DNA from: Chloroflexota bacterium
Lineage (GTDB): Bacteria > Chloroflexota > Limnocylindria > Limnocylindrales > CSP1-4
DNA length: 5,855 nucleotides
Assembly: GCA_027346765.1 (NCBI GenBank)
Contig: DAIERN010000095.1
Span: 1-5,855 of the forward strand
Reading direction: 5' to 3'
Below, piece by piece: positions 1 to 5,711 of this stretch. The number at the start of each line of letters is the position of its first letter. The first letter of the stretch is position 1. Both the position numbers and the translations under genes were made by a program. Below the pieces are notes generated by a model. The model saw only the letters and a list, made by a program, of their open reading frames with translations. It was not told where the DNA came from and made no database searches.

Positions 1-1
1 G

Positions 2-1027
2 TCGGCCACGCCGGCCGACTACGCCGCCGCGATCGCGATCATCGCCGCCGATCCAGCCGTCGATTCGCTGATCGTCATCTCGGGGCCGCCGCTGGCCACG
101 CCCGCGAGCGTGCTCGCGACCGCCGTCCACGCCGCGGTCAAAGACCTGTCGCGGCCGCTGACCGTGGCGGGCGTCTTCATGTCGACCGAGCAGCCGCGCG
201 ACGCGTTGACCGGGGAGGGCCTGACCATCCCGTCCTACCACTACAGCGAGAACGCGGCGTACGCGCTGGGTCATGCCGTGCGTTACGGACGGTGGCGCGC
301 GGCGCCGCAGGGTTGCGTGCCGCAGTTCAACGATGTGTGCGCCAACGAGCACGACGCGGTACGCAGCGATGAGCCGCGCTGGCTCAACCCCAACGAGGTC
401 CGCCGGCTGCTGACGTGCTACGGCCTGCCCGTGGTGGAGGAGGGGTTCGTCGTCAGCCCGGCCGAGGCAGGCGCGGTGGCCGCGACCATGACCGCGCCGT
501 TCGCCCTGAAAGGCGTGTCAACGGCGGTCGTGCACAAGAGCGAGGCGCGTGGCGTCCGCCTGGATCTCGCAACGCCACAGGATGTTGAGCGGGCGGCGAA
601 CGAGATGACGGCCGACTACCACGCAGCCGGCCACGCGATCGAAGGCTTCGTGGTCCAGCCCATGGTTGGATCGGGGCTCGAGCTGCTGGTCGGAGTCGTC
701 CACGACCGGTTGTTCGGTCCGGTCGTCGCCTGCGCGATCGGTGGCACGGCGACCGAGCTGCTCAAGGACGTCGCTGTGCGTATCACGCCGCTGACCGACG
801 TTGATGCCGCCGAGATGCTTCGCTCGCTCGCGACCTATCCGCTGCTCGACGGCTACCGCGGAGCGCCCGCGCTCGACGTCGCGGCGCTGCAGGACGTGCT
901 GTTGCGGGTGAGCGCCCTCGTGGAAGCTCATCCCGAAGTTGCGGAGATGGATCTCAACCCGGTGATCGTCCTGCCGCGCGGCGCGCTCATAGTCGATGCC
1001 CGCATCCGCGTCGAGCCCGCGGCCTGA
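2..1027 (+). CDS. ADP-forming acyl-CoA synthetase (acetate-CoA ligase type), C-terminal part, 5' truncated by the window edge
   Basis: Enzymes of this family convert an acyl-CoA, ADP and phosphate to the acid, ATP and CoA, or the reverse; they are cytoplasmic. The reading frame is open from base 2, giving 341 visible residues ending at TGA 1025-1027; the true start is upstream. Residues 1-75 look like the end of the succinyl-CoA-ligase-like part (ATPADYAAAIAIIAADPAVD, then SGPPLATPASV). From about residue 125 an ATP-grasp_5 domain follows: a short helical lead-in (LNPNEVRRLLTCYGLPVVEE), VVHKSEARGVRL, VVQPMVGSGLELLVGVVHD, GPVVACAIGGTATELLKDVA, PLLDGYRGAP and the closing EVAEMDLNPVIVLP with the metal-site E/D and N. 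The CoA-binding domain and catalytic phosphohistidine would be upstream and cannot be checked. Many high-GC homologues carry a GNAT acetyltransferase domain at one end, so the full protein may be such a fusion. The family is clear; the acyl substrate is unknown. Confidence 0.9.
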   Translation, partial: SATPADYAAAIAIIAADPAVDSLIVISGPPLATPASVLATAVHAAVKDLSRPLTVAGVFMSTEQPRDALTGEGLTIPSYHYSENAAYALGHAVRYGRWRAAPQGCVPQFNDVCANEHDAVRSDEPRWLNPNEVRRLLTCYGLPVVEEGFVVSPAEAGAVAATMTAPFALKGVSTAVVHKSEARGVRLDLATPQDVERAANEMTADYHAAGHAIEGFVVQPMVGSGLELLVGVVHDRLFGPVVACAIGGTATELLKDVAVRITPLTDVDAAEMLRSLATYPLLDGYRGAPALDVAALQDVLLRVSALVEAHPEVAEMDLNPVIVLPRGALIVDARIRVEPAA

Positions 1028-1041
1028 TCCCGGCGTATACT
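1013..1041 (+). promoter_or_regulatory. Putative promoter of the thrS T-box transcript
   Basis: A TATACT box at 1036-1041 resembles a sigma-70-type -10 element (consensus TATAAT). A weak -35 candidate, TCGAGC, lies 17 bases upstream at 1013-1018 inside the end of the preceding gene. Transcription would begin near 1048, shortly before the first paired base of T-box Stem I near 1061. The position fits well but the -35 match is only three of six, so this rests mainly on the -10 box and the downstream leader. Confidence 0.42.
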
Positions 1042-1057
1042 CCGCGCCAACTTCAAA

Positions 1058-1298
1058 CGCGTCGAGCGGGACGCGCGCAACGGGAGCAGGACCACAGAGA
1101 GCCGGGGCATCAGCTGGAAGCCCGGGCGGCACCTACCCAGAGCGCACCACCCGTGAGCGACCGGTGAACCGGTCCGGGCGCCGCCCGTTAGCGCGGCAGT
1201 GAAAGAGCGCCACGAATGCCGTGGCGAACGCGGGTGGAACCGCGGGAGGGTGAACCTCTCGTCCCGGTCGACTGGACCGATGGACGGGAGGTTTTTTT
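1058..1298 (+). promoter_or_regulatory. T-box riboswitch (tRNA-Thr responsive) controlling thrS
   Basis: T-box leaders bind a specific tRNA and sense whether it is charged; the uncharged tRNA stabilises an antiterminator and allows transcription of the synthetase. By hand folding, Stem I base GTCG 1061-1064 pairs with CGAC 1158-1161. Next comes a K-turn (AG 1065-1066 against TGAG 1154-1157), then CGGG 1067-1070 with CCCG 1150-1153. The specifier loop carries ACC (Thr) at 1146-1148 followed by A1149, and is closed by GCGC 1142-1145 with the GC run 1072-1078. The AG-bulge motif AGAGAG lies at 1096-1101 and the distal loop GCTGGAAG at 1113-1120, above CCGGG/CCCGG. Linker hairpins are at 1160-1173, 1175-1186 and 1208-1226. 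The T-box sequence GGGTGGAACCGCG is at 1232-1244, with tRNA-end-binding TGGA at 1235-1238. The antiterminator (about 1231-1266) has a seven-base bulge, TGGAACC. Specifier and downstream gene agree, so the assignment is strong. Confidence 0.95.
1255..1298 (+). terminator. Intrinsic terminator of the thrS T-box
   Basis: CCTCTCGTCC at 1255-1264 pairs with GGACGGGAGG at 1282-1291 (ten pairs, one of them G-U). An inner stem, CGGTC 1265-1269 with GACCG 1275-1279, sits on top, and seven T residues follow at 1292-1298. The 5' arm is shared with the 3' side of the antiterminator (1255-1266), so the two folds exclude each other. The 3' arm contains the GGGAGG that serves as the thrS ribosome binding site. 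Confidence 0.93.
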
Positions 1299-1299
1299 G

Positions 1300-3147
1300 A
1301 TGGCTCAGGAAGTCGCGGAACACGACCTACACGAGGAGGAAGAGCTCTCGTTCGAGGCGCCCAAGCGCTCGTCGGCAGACGAGCTGCTCGACGCCCACGC
1401 GGGTGATCCGCTCGATCCAATGCGCCACAGCGCGGCGCATGTCATGGCCGAGGCAGTCCTCGACCTGTTCCCGGGGACCAAGCTGGGCATCGGGCCCGCC
1501 ATCGCCGACGGCTTCTACTACGACTTCGAGGTCAGCCGGCCGCTGTCGACCGACGACCTGGCCAAGATCGAAGCCCGGATGGCCGCATCGGTCAAGGCCG
1601 ACCACCCCTTCGTGCGCAAAGTGCTGCCGCCCGACGAGGGCCGGGCATTCTTCGCGGCAAAGGGCCAGCCATACAAGGTCGAGATCCTCGACGACCTCCG
1701 CGCGGCGGCGAAGGCCGCCAATCAGCCTGAGCCGGAAGTGTCGACGTACGAGCACGGGCCATTCATCGACCTGTGCCGCGGCCCGCACGTCGAGAGCACG
1801 GGCAAGATCGGTCCCTTGAAGCTGCTCGCGGTGAGCGGCGCCTATTGGCGCGGCGATCAGAAGCGACCGGCGATGCAGCGCATCTACGGCACGTCGTACC
1901 CGGACAAGAAGGCCCTGGCCGAGCACCTCGAGCGCATCGAGGAAGCCAAGCGCCGCGACCACCGCATACTCGGGCGCGACCTCGACCTGTTCTCGTTCCA
2001 CGACGTCTCGCCGGGCGCGGCGTTCTGGCATCCCAAGGGCTGGCGGCTGTACAACACGCTGCGCGACGCGATGCGCGGCATCCAGGCCAAGCGCGGCTAC
2101 CAGGAGATCTACACGCCGCCGCTGGTGCACCAGAAGCTGTGGCAGCAATCGGGCCACTGGGACCTGTACCGCGAGAACATGTTCCTGGTCGAATCGGACG
2201 AGCAGACGTTCTCGCTCAAGCCAATGAACTGTCCCGAATCGACGTTCATCTACCGCTCGCGCGTCCGCTCGTACCGCGAGTTCCCGCTCCGACTGTCCGA
2301 GTACGGAGTGTTGCACCGCGCGGAGCTGTCAGGCGTCCGGTCGGGCCTGACGCGAGTGCGCCACTTCTATACCGATGATGCCCACATCTACGTCACGCCG
2401 GCCCAGATTCAGGCCGAGATCCTGGCGTTGATGGGCGAGGTGACCGAGTTCTACGCGTGGTTTGGCCTGGAGCCGATGCTCACATTTGGGACACGGCCGG
2501 AAAAGGCGCTGGGCGACGAAGCCACGTGGCGTGAGACGGAAGCGATGATGCTCGAGGCGCTCAAGGCGTCGGGCGTGAACTACCGCGTCAAGCCCGGCGA
2601 CGGCGCCTTCTACGCGCCCAAGATCGACATCCAGATCAAGGACGCGCTGGGGCGCGAGTGGCAGACCGCGACCATCCAGGTCGATCGGCTGATGCTGCCC
2701 GAGCGGTTCGACCTGCACTACATCGACGAGAACGGCGAGCGCCAGCGGCCGGTCGCCATTCACCGCGCCATCCTTGGCTCGCTCGAGCGGTTCATCGGGG
2801 TGATCACGGAGCACTTCGCCGGGGCGTTTCCCTTCTGGTGCGCGCCGGTCCAAGCGATCGTCATCCCCATCGCCGATCGCCACAACGAGGCCGCGGCCCA
2901 GCTGGCGGCCGTCCTCGAGGCGCGCGGCCTGCGGGTGGAGGTGGACGACTCCGCGAACCGGATGCAGAACAAAATCAGGCTCGCGCAGGAGCAGAAGGTG
3001 CCCTACATGCTGGTCCTGGGCGATCGCGAGATCGAGGCCCGCACGGCCGCGCCACGAACCAGGGCCGGGGAGCAGCAGGCGCCTATTGGCTGGGAAGAGC
3101 TGGCCGAACGGCTCGCTGCTGAATCGGCCGCGCGACAGCCAGGCTGA
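1300..3147 (+). CDS. thrS: Threonyl-tRNA synthetase lacking the N-terminal TGS domain
   Basis: This cytoplasmic class II enzyme charges tRNA-Thr with threonine. It is 615 residues long (E. coli: 642). The ATG at 1300 has GGGAGG eight bases upstream (1286-1291); the upstream in-frame ATG at 1216 lies inside the T-box and is rejected. Residues 1-38 are an acidic, low-complexity tail in place of the usual TGS (N1) domain. The N2 editing domain has HSAAH (H43, H47) and LCRGPH (C159, H163), the four residues expected for removal of mischarged serine. The catalytic core starts near residue 220; the zinc ligands C311 (KPMNCP), H362 (DDAHIY) and H488 (IHRAILG) keep exactly the E. coli spacing. Motif 2 Arg is R340 and motif 3 Arg is R497 (GSLERFIG). 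The HGTP anticodon-binding domain spans about 515-612. Local departures from the E. coli type are CPES for CPGH, AFYAPK for AFYGPK and QTAT for QCGT. Expression is predicted to depend on uncharged tRNA-Thr. Confidence 0.98.
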   Translation: MAQEVAEHDLHEEEELSFEAPKRSSADELLDAHAGDPLDPMRHSAAHVMAEAVLDLFPGTKLGIGPAIADGFYYDFEVSRPLSTDDLAKIEARMAASVKADHPFVRKVLPPDEGRAFFAAKGQPYKVEILDDLRAAAKAANQPEPEVSTYEHGPFIDLCRGPHVESTGKIGPLKLLAVSGAYWRGDQKRPAMQRIYGTSYPDKKALAEHLERIEEAKRRDHRILGRDLDLFSFHDVSPGAAFWHPKGWRLYNTLRDAMRGIQAKRGYQEIYTPPLVHQKLWQQSGHWDLYRENMFLVESDEQTFSLKPMNCPESTFIYRSRVRSYREFPLRLSEYGVLHRAELSGVRSGLTRVRHFYTDDAHIYVTPAQIQAEILALMGEVTEFYAWFGLEPMLTFGTRPEKALGDEATWRETEAMMLEALKASGVNYRVKPGDGAFYAPKIDIQIKDALGREWQTATIQVDRLMLPERFDLHYIDENGERQRPVAIHRAILGSLERFIGVITEHFAGAFPFWCAPVQAIVIPIADRHNEAAAQLAAVLEARGLRVEVDDSANRMQNKIRLAQEQKVPYMLVLGDREIEARTAAPRTRAGEQQAPIGWEELAERLAAESAARQPG

Positions 3148-3171
3148 TCAAACCCGGGGTTGCGCGGCCTG

Positions 3172-3177
3172 TATAGC
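3172..3177 (+). promoter_or_regulatory. Possible -10 element upstream of the lipoprotein pair
   Basis: TATAGC at 3172-3177, in a short gap of about 67 bases after thrS, resembles the -10 boxes in front of the T-box (TATACT) and infC (TATATT). No convincing -35 sits 16-18 bases upstream, and I see no strong rho-independent terminator after thrS (only AACC-CGG-GGTT at 3151-3161). Read-through from thrS is therefore an equally good explanation. Confidence 0.28.
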
Positions 3178-3214
3178 ATCGGCGCACCAAGAAGCCGCAT
3201 TGGGGTAGCGGGGC

Positions 3215-4207
3215 ATGCTGCGCTCTCTGGCAGTCGCCGTCACGGCAGCGCTCTTCACCGCATGCGTCGGCGTAGCGCCCGTGCCCACAACCACGCTGAC
3301 GCCCACGGCGCCTTTAGGTCCCACCGCGACCCCCACGGCCAAGCCGAGCGCGACGCACACCCCGACCACGGCCCCCACCCCGACCACGGCGCCGACAGCG
3401 ACTGCAGCGCCAACTCCCACCAGCACTCCCAGCACCAGCAGCGCGCCGACGGATGGCACTGCGGCGCAACCGTGTGGCACGGACTGGGGAACCTCAGCCG
3501 GCGAGTGCGGCTTCGAGGTAGGGACCCGGTTCCTGTTCAGCTGCCCGCCCGGCGGTCGCGACTACGCCATCTGGGGCACCGATACGTACACCAGCGACTC
3601 ATCCGTGTGCACGGCGGCAGTGCATGCTGGCTTGATAACGATCGACGGCGGCGGGACGGTCACGGTTGAGATTCGACCCGGCCAGGACGCCTACGTCGGA
3701 AGTACGCACAACGGCATAACCAGCAGCGCCTACAGCAACTGGAACTCGAGCTTCATTTTCGTTGGCGGCGCGCTTGATGCGGTCGAAGTGCTGATGACCC
3801 ACATCCCGGCGGCGCTGCAGGGTGACTGCGGCGAGGTCACGTCATTCGACGCGGGTGTCATCGTCAGCGTGCAGTGCATCAACATCCCTGACGTCGACGG
3901 GTACGCCGTCTACACGCAGTTCGACGGTCTCGACAATCTGAACGCCTCGTACCAGTCGAACCTTGACTTCTTTGGTGTCGGCAGCGATGGCTCCGACTGC
4001 CGCGTCGGGCCATCGGAGGGGGGCTACACGGTCGCCGACTCTCCCGAAGGCCGGGTGATGTGCAATACCTACACCGGCGTCGATCCCGAAGGCCTGATCC
4101 TCTTCTGGACGAGCGAGAGCCTGCTCATCGAGGGGTCGCTTGCGATGTATGGCGGCACCTTCCAAGAGATGTACGACATCTGGGCCGGGGCCGGCCCGAA
4201 CCCCTAG
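3215..4207 (+). CDS. LCCL-domain lipoprotein with a four-cysteine C-terminal domain
   Basis: A predicted exported lipoprotein of 330 residues; function unknown. A signal peptide ends in LFTAC, with lipidated Cys17 (Phe at -3 is less usual). Residues 21-84 form a Pro/Thr/Ala linker containing two TPTTAP hexapeptides. Residues 85-190 match the LCCL fold: cysteines 87, 98, 110 and 132, then IWGTDTYTSDSSVCTAAVHA, AGLITIDGGG and YVGSTHNGITSSAYSNW, all hallmark positions. LCCL domains are best known from extracellular animal proteins (Limulus factor C, cochlin, Lgl1) and are regarded as ligand-binding. Residues 190-330 form a second domain with C205, C221, C262 and C283, also found at the end of the next gene. 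The start is the ATG at 3215, needed for the signal peptide; the upstream sequence has only a G-rich, poor ribosome site. It is probably co-transcribed with the next gene, 53 bases away. The LCCL and lipoprotein calls are firm; the biological role is not known. Confidence 0.87.
   Translation: MLRSLAVAVTAALFTACVGVAPVPTTTLTPTAPLGPTATPTAKPSATHTPTTAPTPTTAPTATAAPTPTSTPSTSSAPTDGTAAQPCGTDWGTSAGECGFEVGTRFLFSCPPGGRDYAIWGTDTYTSDSSVCTAAVHAGLITIDGGGTVTVEIRPGQDAYVGSTHNGITSSAYSNWNSSFIFVGGALDAVEVLMTHIPAALQGDCGEVTSFDAGVIVSVQCINIPDVDGYAVYTQFDGLDNLNASYQSNLDFFGVGSDGSDCRVGPSEGGYTVADSPEGRVMCNTYTGVDPEGLILFWTSESLLIEGSLAMYGGTFQEMYDIWAGAGPNP
3275..3466 (+). repeat. Low-complexity Pro/Thr/Ala linker-coding repeat in the LCCL lipoprotein
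   Basis: GC-rich, C-biased degenerate repeats encode the extended linker between the lipid anchor and the LCCL domain. The clearest unit is CCCGACCACGGC at 3361-3372, repeated with an 18-base period at 3379-3390, giving two consecutive TPTTAP peptides. Such tracts keep a domain away from the membrane and tend to vary in length by slippage. Confidence 0.75.
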
Positions 4208-4241
4208 CGCCGATCGGCGTCGATCCTTAGCATCTGGACAC

Positions 4242-4247
4242 AGGAGG
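4242..4247 (+). promoter_or_regulatory. Ribosome binding site of the second lipoprotein, long spacing
   Basis: A perfect AGGAGG lies at 4242-4247, but the ATG at 4261 is 13 bases downstream, longer than the usual 5-9. The ATG is still chosen because it gives an intact lipoprotein signal peptide (MSKPVLVAGALVALAAGC) and no closer standard start exists in this frame. Confidence 0.6.
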
Positions 4248-4260
4248 AACTGCCGCAACC

Positions 4261-5580
4261 ATGTCGAAACCTGTGCTCGTCGCAGGTGCCCTGGTCGCGC
4301 TTGCCGCGGGCTGCGTCTCCGTCGCGGGTCCCAGCGCCGCCCCATCGACGACGCCGCGCCCGGCGACGCCAACGCCCAGCGCAACTCCAACCGCCGCTCC
4401 AACCGTCGCCCCGACACCGACCCTGGCGCCCACGGTCGCGCCGACGGCGACTGCTGAACCAACCGCGACAAGCGGCCCAACCCCGCAGCCGACGGGCGAC
4501 CTCGGCTTCGACCAGCGCGACGTCATCTTCTATGACGACCTGGCGGACACGACCGACCACTGCACCACCGGCCCGCAATCGAGCCCTGCCGTCTACCCCG
4601 ATGACTGCTGGGGCGTGGGCACGACCGACGGCGGCACGATTGCCTACACGGACGGCATGCTGAGCTTCGACACCACCGCGAACGGCGCGTGGATGTGGTC
4701 GCGCCGGGTGGCCAAGTCAACCAACGCCACGATGCGCGTAATCGGTGACTTCATTCCCAACGGTGATGGCCGCTTCGGCGCCCTATGCGCTTCCGGCGAC
4801 GCCAATCTCTACGGAGCCGTCGTCGGCACTGATGGTTCCTGGGCTTTTGTGGCTATCGGTGGCAGCGGTGGTGCGCAGGTGCTGCTCGATGATCAATCGG
4901 CTGGCCTCGCTGTCCAACAGGGGAGCTCCAACCTGGTCGCGCTCGAATGCGCCGGCACCGCCACCGGCGATATGCGGCTGACACTGTGGCTCAACAAGTC
5001 CGGACCGGTCGCCACGTACGTCAATGCGACGGGGCCGGCCACCTTCGATCGTGCCGCGACCTACGTCGAGTCGGCCGGCGACACGTTCACCGTCGACATG
5101 GACAACATCATCCTGTTTGGCTCGCGCATCAGCGATGGCAGCCTCAGTCCTGAGGGCGAGGCACTCCTCGCGCATGTCCCGGCTGCTTGGCAGTCCTCGT
5201 GCTATCAGGGTCTGCGGCCGCCGTATCTCGCCAGCACCGCCGATGCTGTCCTGACCTGCTTCCTGCCCACCCACGATGGCGCTGAAATCGCGGAGTACGC
5301 GGCCTTCTCGACCGCCGATGCGATGACCGCCGCATACCAGAGCCGGATCGATGCCTTTGGCAGCGGCGACGCTGTCAACTCATGCGCGGATGGATCGGGC
5401 GAGCATAGCTACAACATCAGCGACACAGAGGCCGGGCGCCTGCTGTGCGTCGACCAGTTTGTGGGCATCCGTTTCGACTGGACGGACACGCGCTTGAACA
5501 TCATGAGCACGCTCGTCGATTTCGACGGCAGCTACGGCGCAACGTTCGCCGACTGGCAGGTGGGCGGGCCCGATCTCTGA
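4261..5580 (+). CDS. Jelly-roll (LamG/DUF1080-like) lipoprotein sharing the four-cysteine C-terminal domain
   Basis: A predicted exported lipoprotein of 439 residues; function unknown. The signal peptide ends in LAAGC, with lipidated Cys18. Residues 24-78 are a Pro/Thr/Ala linker. Residues 85-290 look like a concanavalin-type jelly-roll of the LamG / 3-keto-disaccharide-hydrolase (DUF1080) kind. Features are the opening VIFYDDLADT, DDCWGVGTTDGGTIAYTDG, MRVIGDFIPNGDGRFGALC, LYGAVVGTDGSWAFVAIGG, SNLVALECAG, LTLWLNKSGPVATYVN and the closing FTVDMDNIILFGSR. Such folds commonly bind carbohydrates, but I see no catalytic signature, so binding is only an inference. Residues 300-439 are homologous to the end of the preceding protein: LLAHVPAAWQSSC, AAYQSRIDAFG and AGRLLCVDQFVG, with cysteines 314, 333, 375 and 396. 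The gene follows the LCCL lipoprotein after 53 bases and is probably in the same operon. Only a weak hairpin without a T tract (CTGAT/ATCAG near the stop) follows it. Confidence 0.85.
   Translation: MSKPVLVAGALVALAAGCVSVAGPSAAPSTTPRPATPTPSATPTAAPTVAPTPTLAPTVAPTATAEPTATSGPTPQPTGDLGFDQRDVIFYDDLADTTDHCTTGPQSSPAVYPDDCWGVGTTDGGTIAYTDGMLSFDTTANGAWMWSRRVAKSTNATMRVIGDFIPNGDGRFGALCASGDANLYGAVVGTDGSWAFVAIGGSGGAQVLLDDQSAGLAVQQGSSNLVALECAGTATGDMRLTLWLNKSGPVATYVNATGPATFDRAATYVESAGDTFTVDMDNIILFGSRISDGSLSPEGEALLAHVPAAWQSSCYQGLRPPYLASTADAVLTCFLPTHDGAEIAEYAAFSTADAMTAAYQSRIDAFGSGDAVNSCADGSGEHSYNISDTEAGRLLCVDQFVGIRFDWTDTRLNIMSTLVDFDGSYGATFADWQVGGPDL
4330..4494 (+). repeat. Low-complexity Pro/Thr/Ala linker-coding repeat in the jelly-roll lipoprotein
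   Basis: A C-rich degenerate tract encodes repeated ATPT/APT-type peptides between lipidated Cys18 and the jelly-roll domain. It resembles the tract in the neighbouring gene (for example CCGACGGCGACTGC here and CCGACAGCGACTGC there). This fits shared ancestry of the two genes but could also be convergence of low-complexity sequence. Confidence 0.7.
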
Positions 5581-5594
5581 TCGATCTAATCAGG

Positions 5595-5622
5595 CTGTCG
5601 GAAGGCGGTCCTGTGCTATATT
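5595..5622 (+). promoter_or_regulatory. Putative promoter of infC
   Basis: TATATT at 5617-5622 is preceded by TGC, making an extended -10 element (TGCTATATT, 5614-5622 region). A poor -35 candidate, CTGTCG, lies at 5595-5600 with a 16-base spacer. Transcription would start near 5629, leaving a leader of about 80 bases before infC. The extended -10 can compensate for the weak -35. Confidence 0.5.
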
Positions 5623-5641
5623 CCCGCGGGCCGCGGAAGGG

Positions 5642-5661
5642 TGCGGCGATATAACGTCGTG
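5642..5661 (+). other. Hairpin in the infC leader
   Basis: GCGGCG pairs with CGTCGT (two G-U pairs) around the loop ATATAA between about 5643 and 5660. It lies in the leader between the promoter and the infC start. It has no T tract, so it is not a terminator; no known leader class was recognised, and it may have no function. Confidence 0.3.
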
Positions 5662-5693
5662 CATTCCGGGAGATGCCATTTGAGAGAGAGCGC

Positions 5694-5711
5694 ATGAGGG
5701 ACCTGGCCTGA
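5694..5711 (+). CDS. Possible five-codon micro-ORF overlapping the infC start
   Basis: ATG AGG GAC CTG GCC TGA would encode MRDLA. Its TGA (5709-5711) overlaps the proposed infC CTG start (5708-5710), an arrangement like the ATGA overlaps used for coupled translation. The purine run GAGAGAG at 5684-5690 could act as a weak ribosome site for it. The infC Shine-Dalgarno sequence GAGGGA (5696-5701) lies inside it. Eighteen bases are too few to show coding, so it is listed as a candidate only. Confidence 0.25.
   Translation: MRDLA

Noticed and set aside
518..1132. A 204-codon - strand frame overlapping the acyl-CoA synthetase and the T-box.
   Set aside because: It runs through both a clear ATP-grasp domain and a structured leader, and its translation resembles no protein I recognise.
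1216..1299. thrS could be read from an in-frame ATG at 1216, adding 28 residues.
   Set aside because: The extension lies wholly inside the T-box antiterminator and terminator, has no ribosome site, and its sequence is not ThrRS-like. ATG 1300 has GGGAGG at a good distance.
1327..2316. A 329-codon open frame on the - strand opposite thrS.
   Set aside because: Antisense shadow of a GC-rich gene with strong third-position bias; the translation is Arg/Val/Leu-rich with no recognisable motif, and the + strand frame is an unambiguous ThrRS.
3151..3161. AACC-CGG-GGTT after thrS as a terminator.
   Set aside because: Only four base pairs with a three-base loop and no T tract; too weak to call.
3160..3669. 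A 169-codon + strand frame with a His/Asp-rich repeat, resembling a metal-binding protein.
   Set aside because: The His/Asp pattern is the out-of-frame reading of the ACC/CCG linker repeats of the LCCL lipoprotein; it has no domain of its own.
3275..4494. The repetitive C-rich tracts as CRISPR-like or other non-coding arrays.
   Set aside because: They are in-frame, degenerate and encode typical Pro/Thr/Ala lipoprotein linkers; there are no regular spacers or exact repeat units.
1025..5584. Three genes end in TGATC (1025, 3145 and 5578), suggesting a shared GATC signal at stop codons.
   Set aside because: A five-base match at three sites where TGA is already fixed is easily chance, and nothing else is shared around them.
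5576..5592. CTGAT...ATCAG around the stop of the second lipoprotein as a terminator.
   Set aside because: A five-pair AT-containing stem with no following T run; it may be chance.
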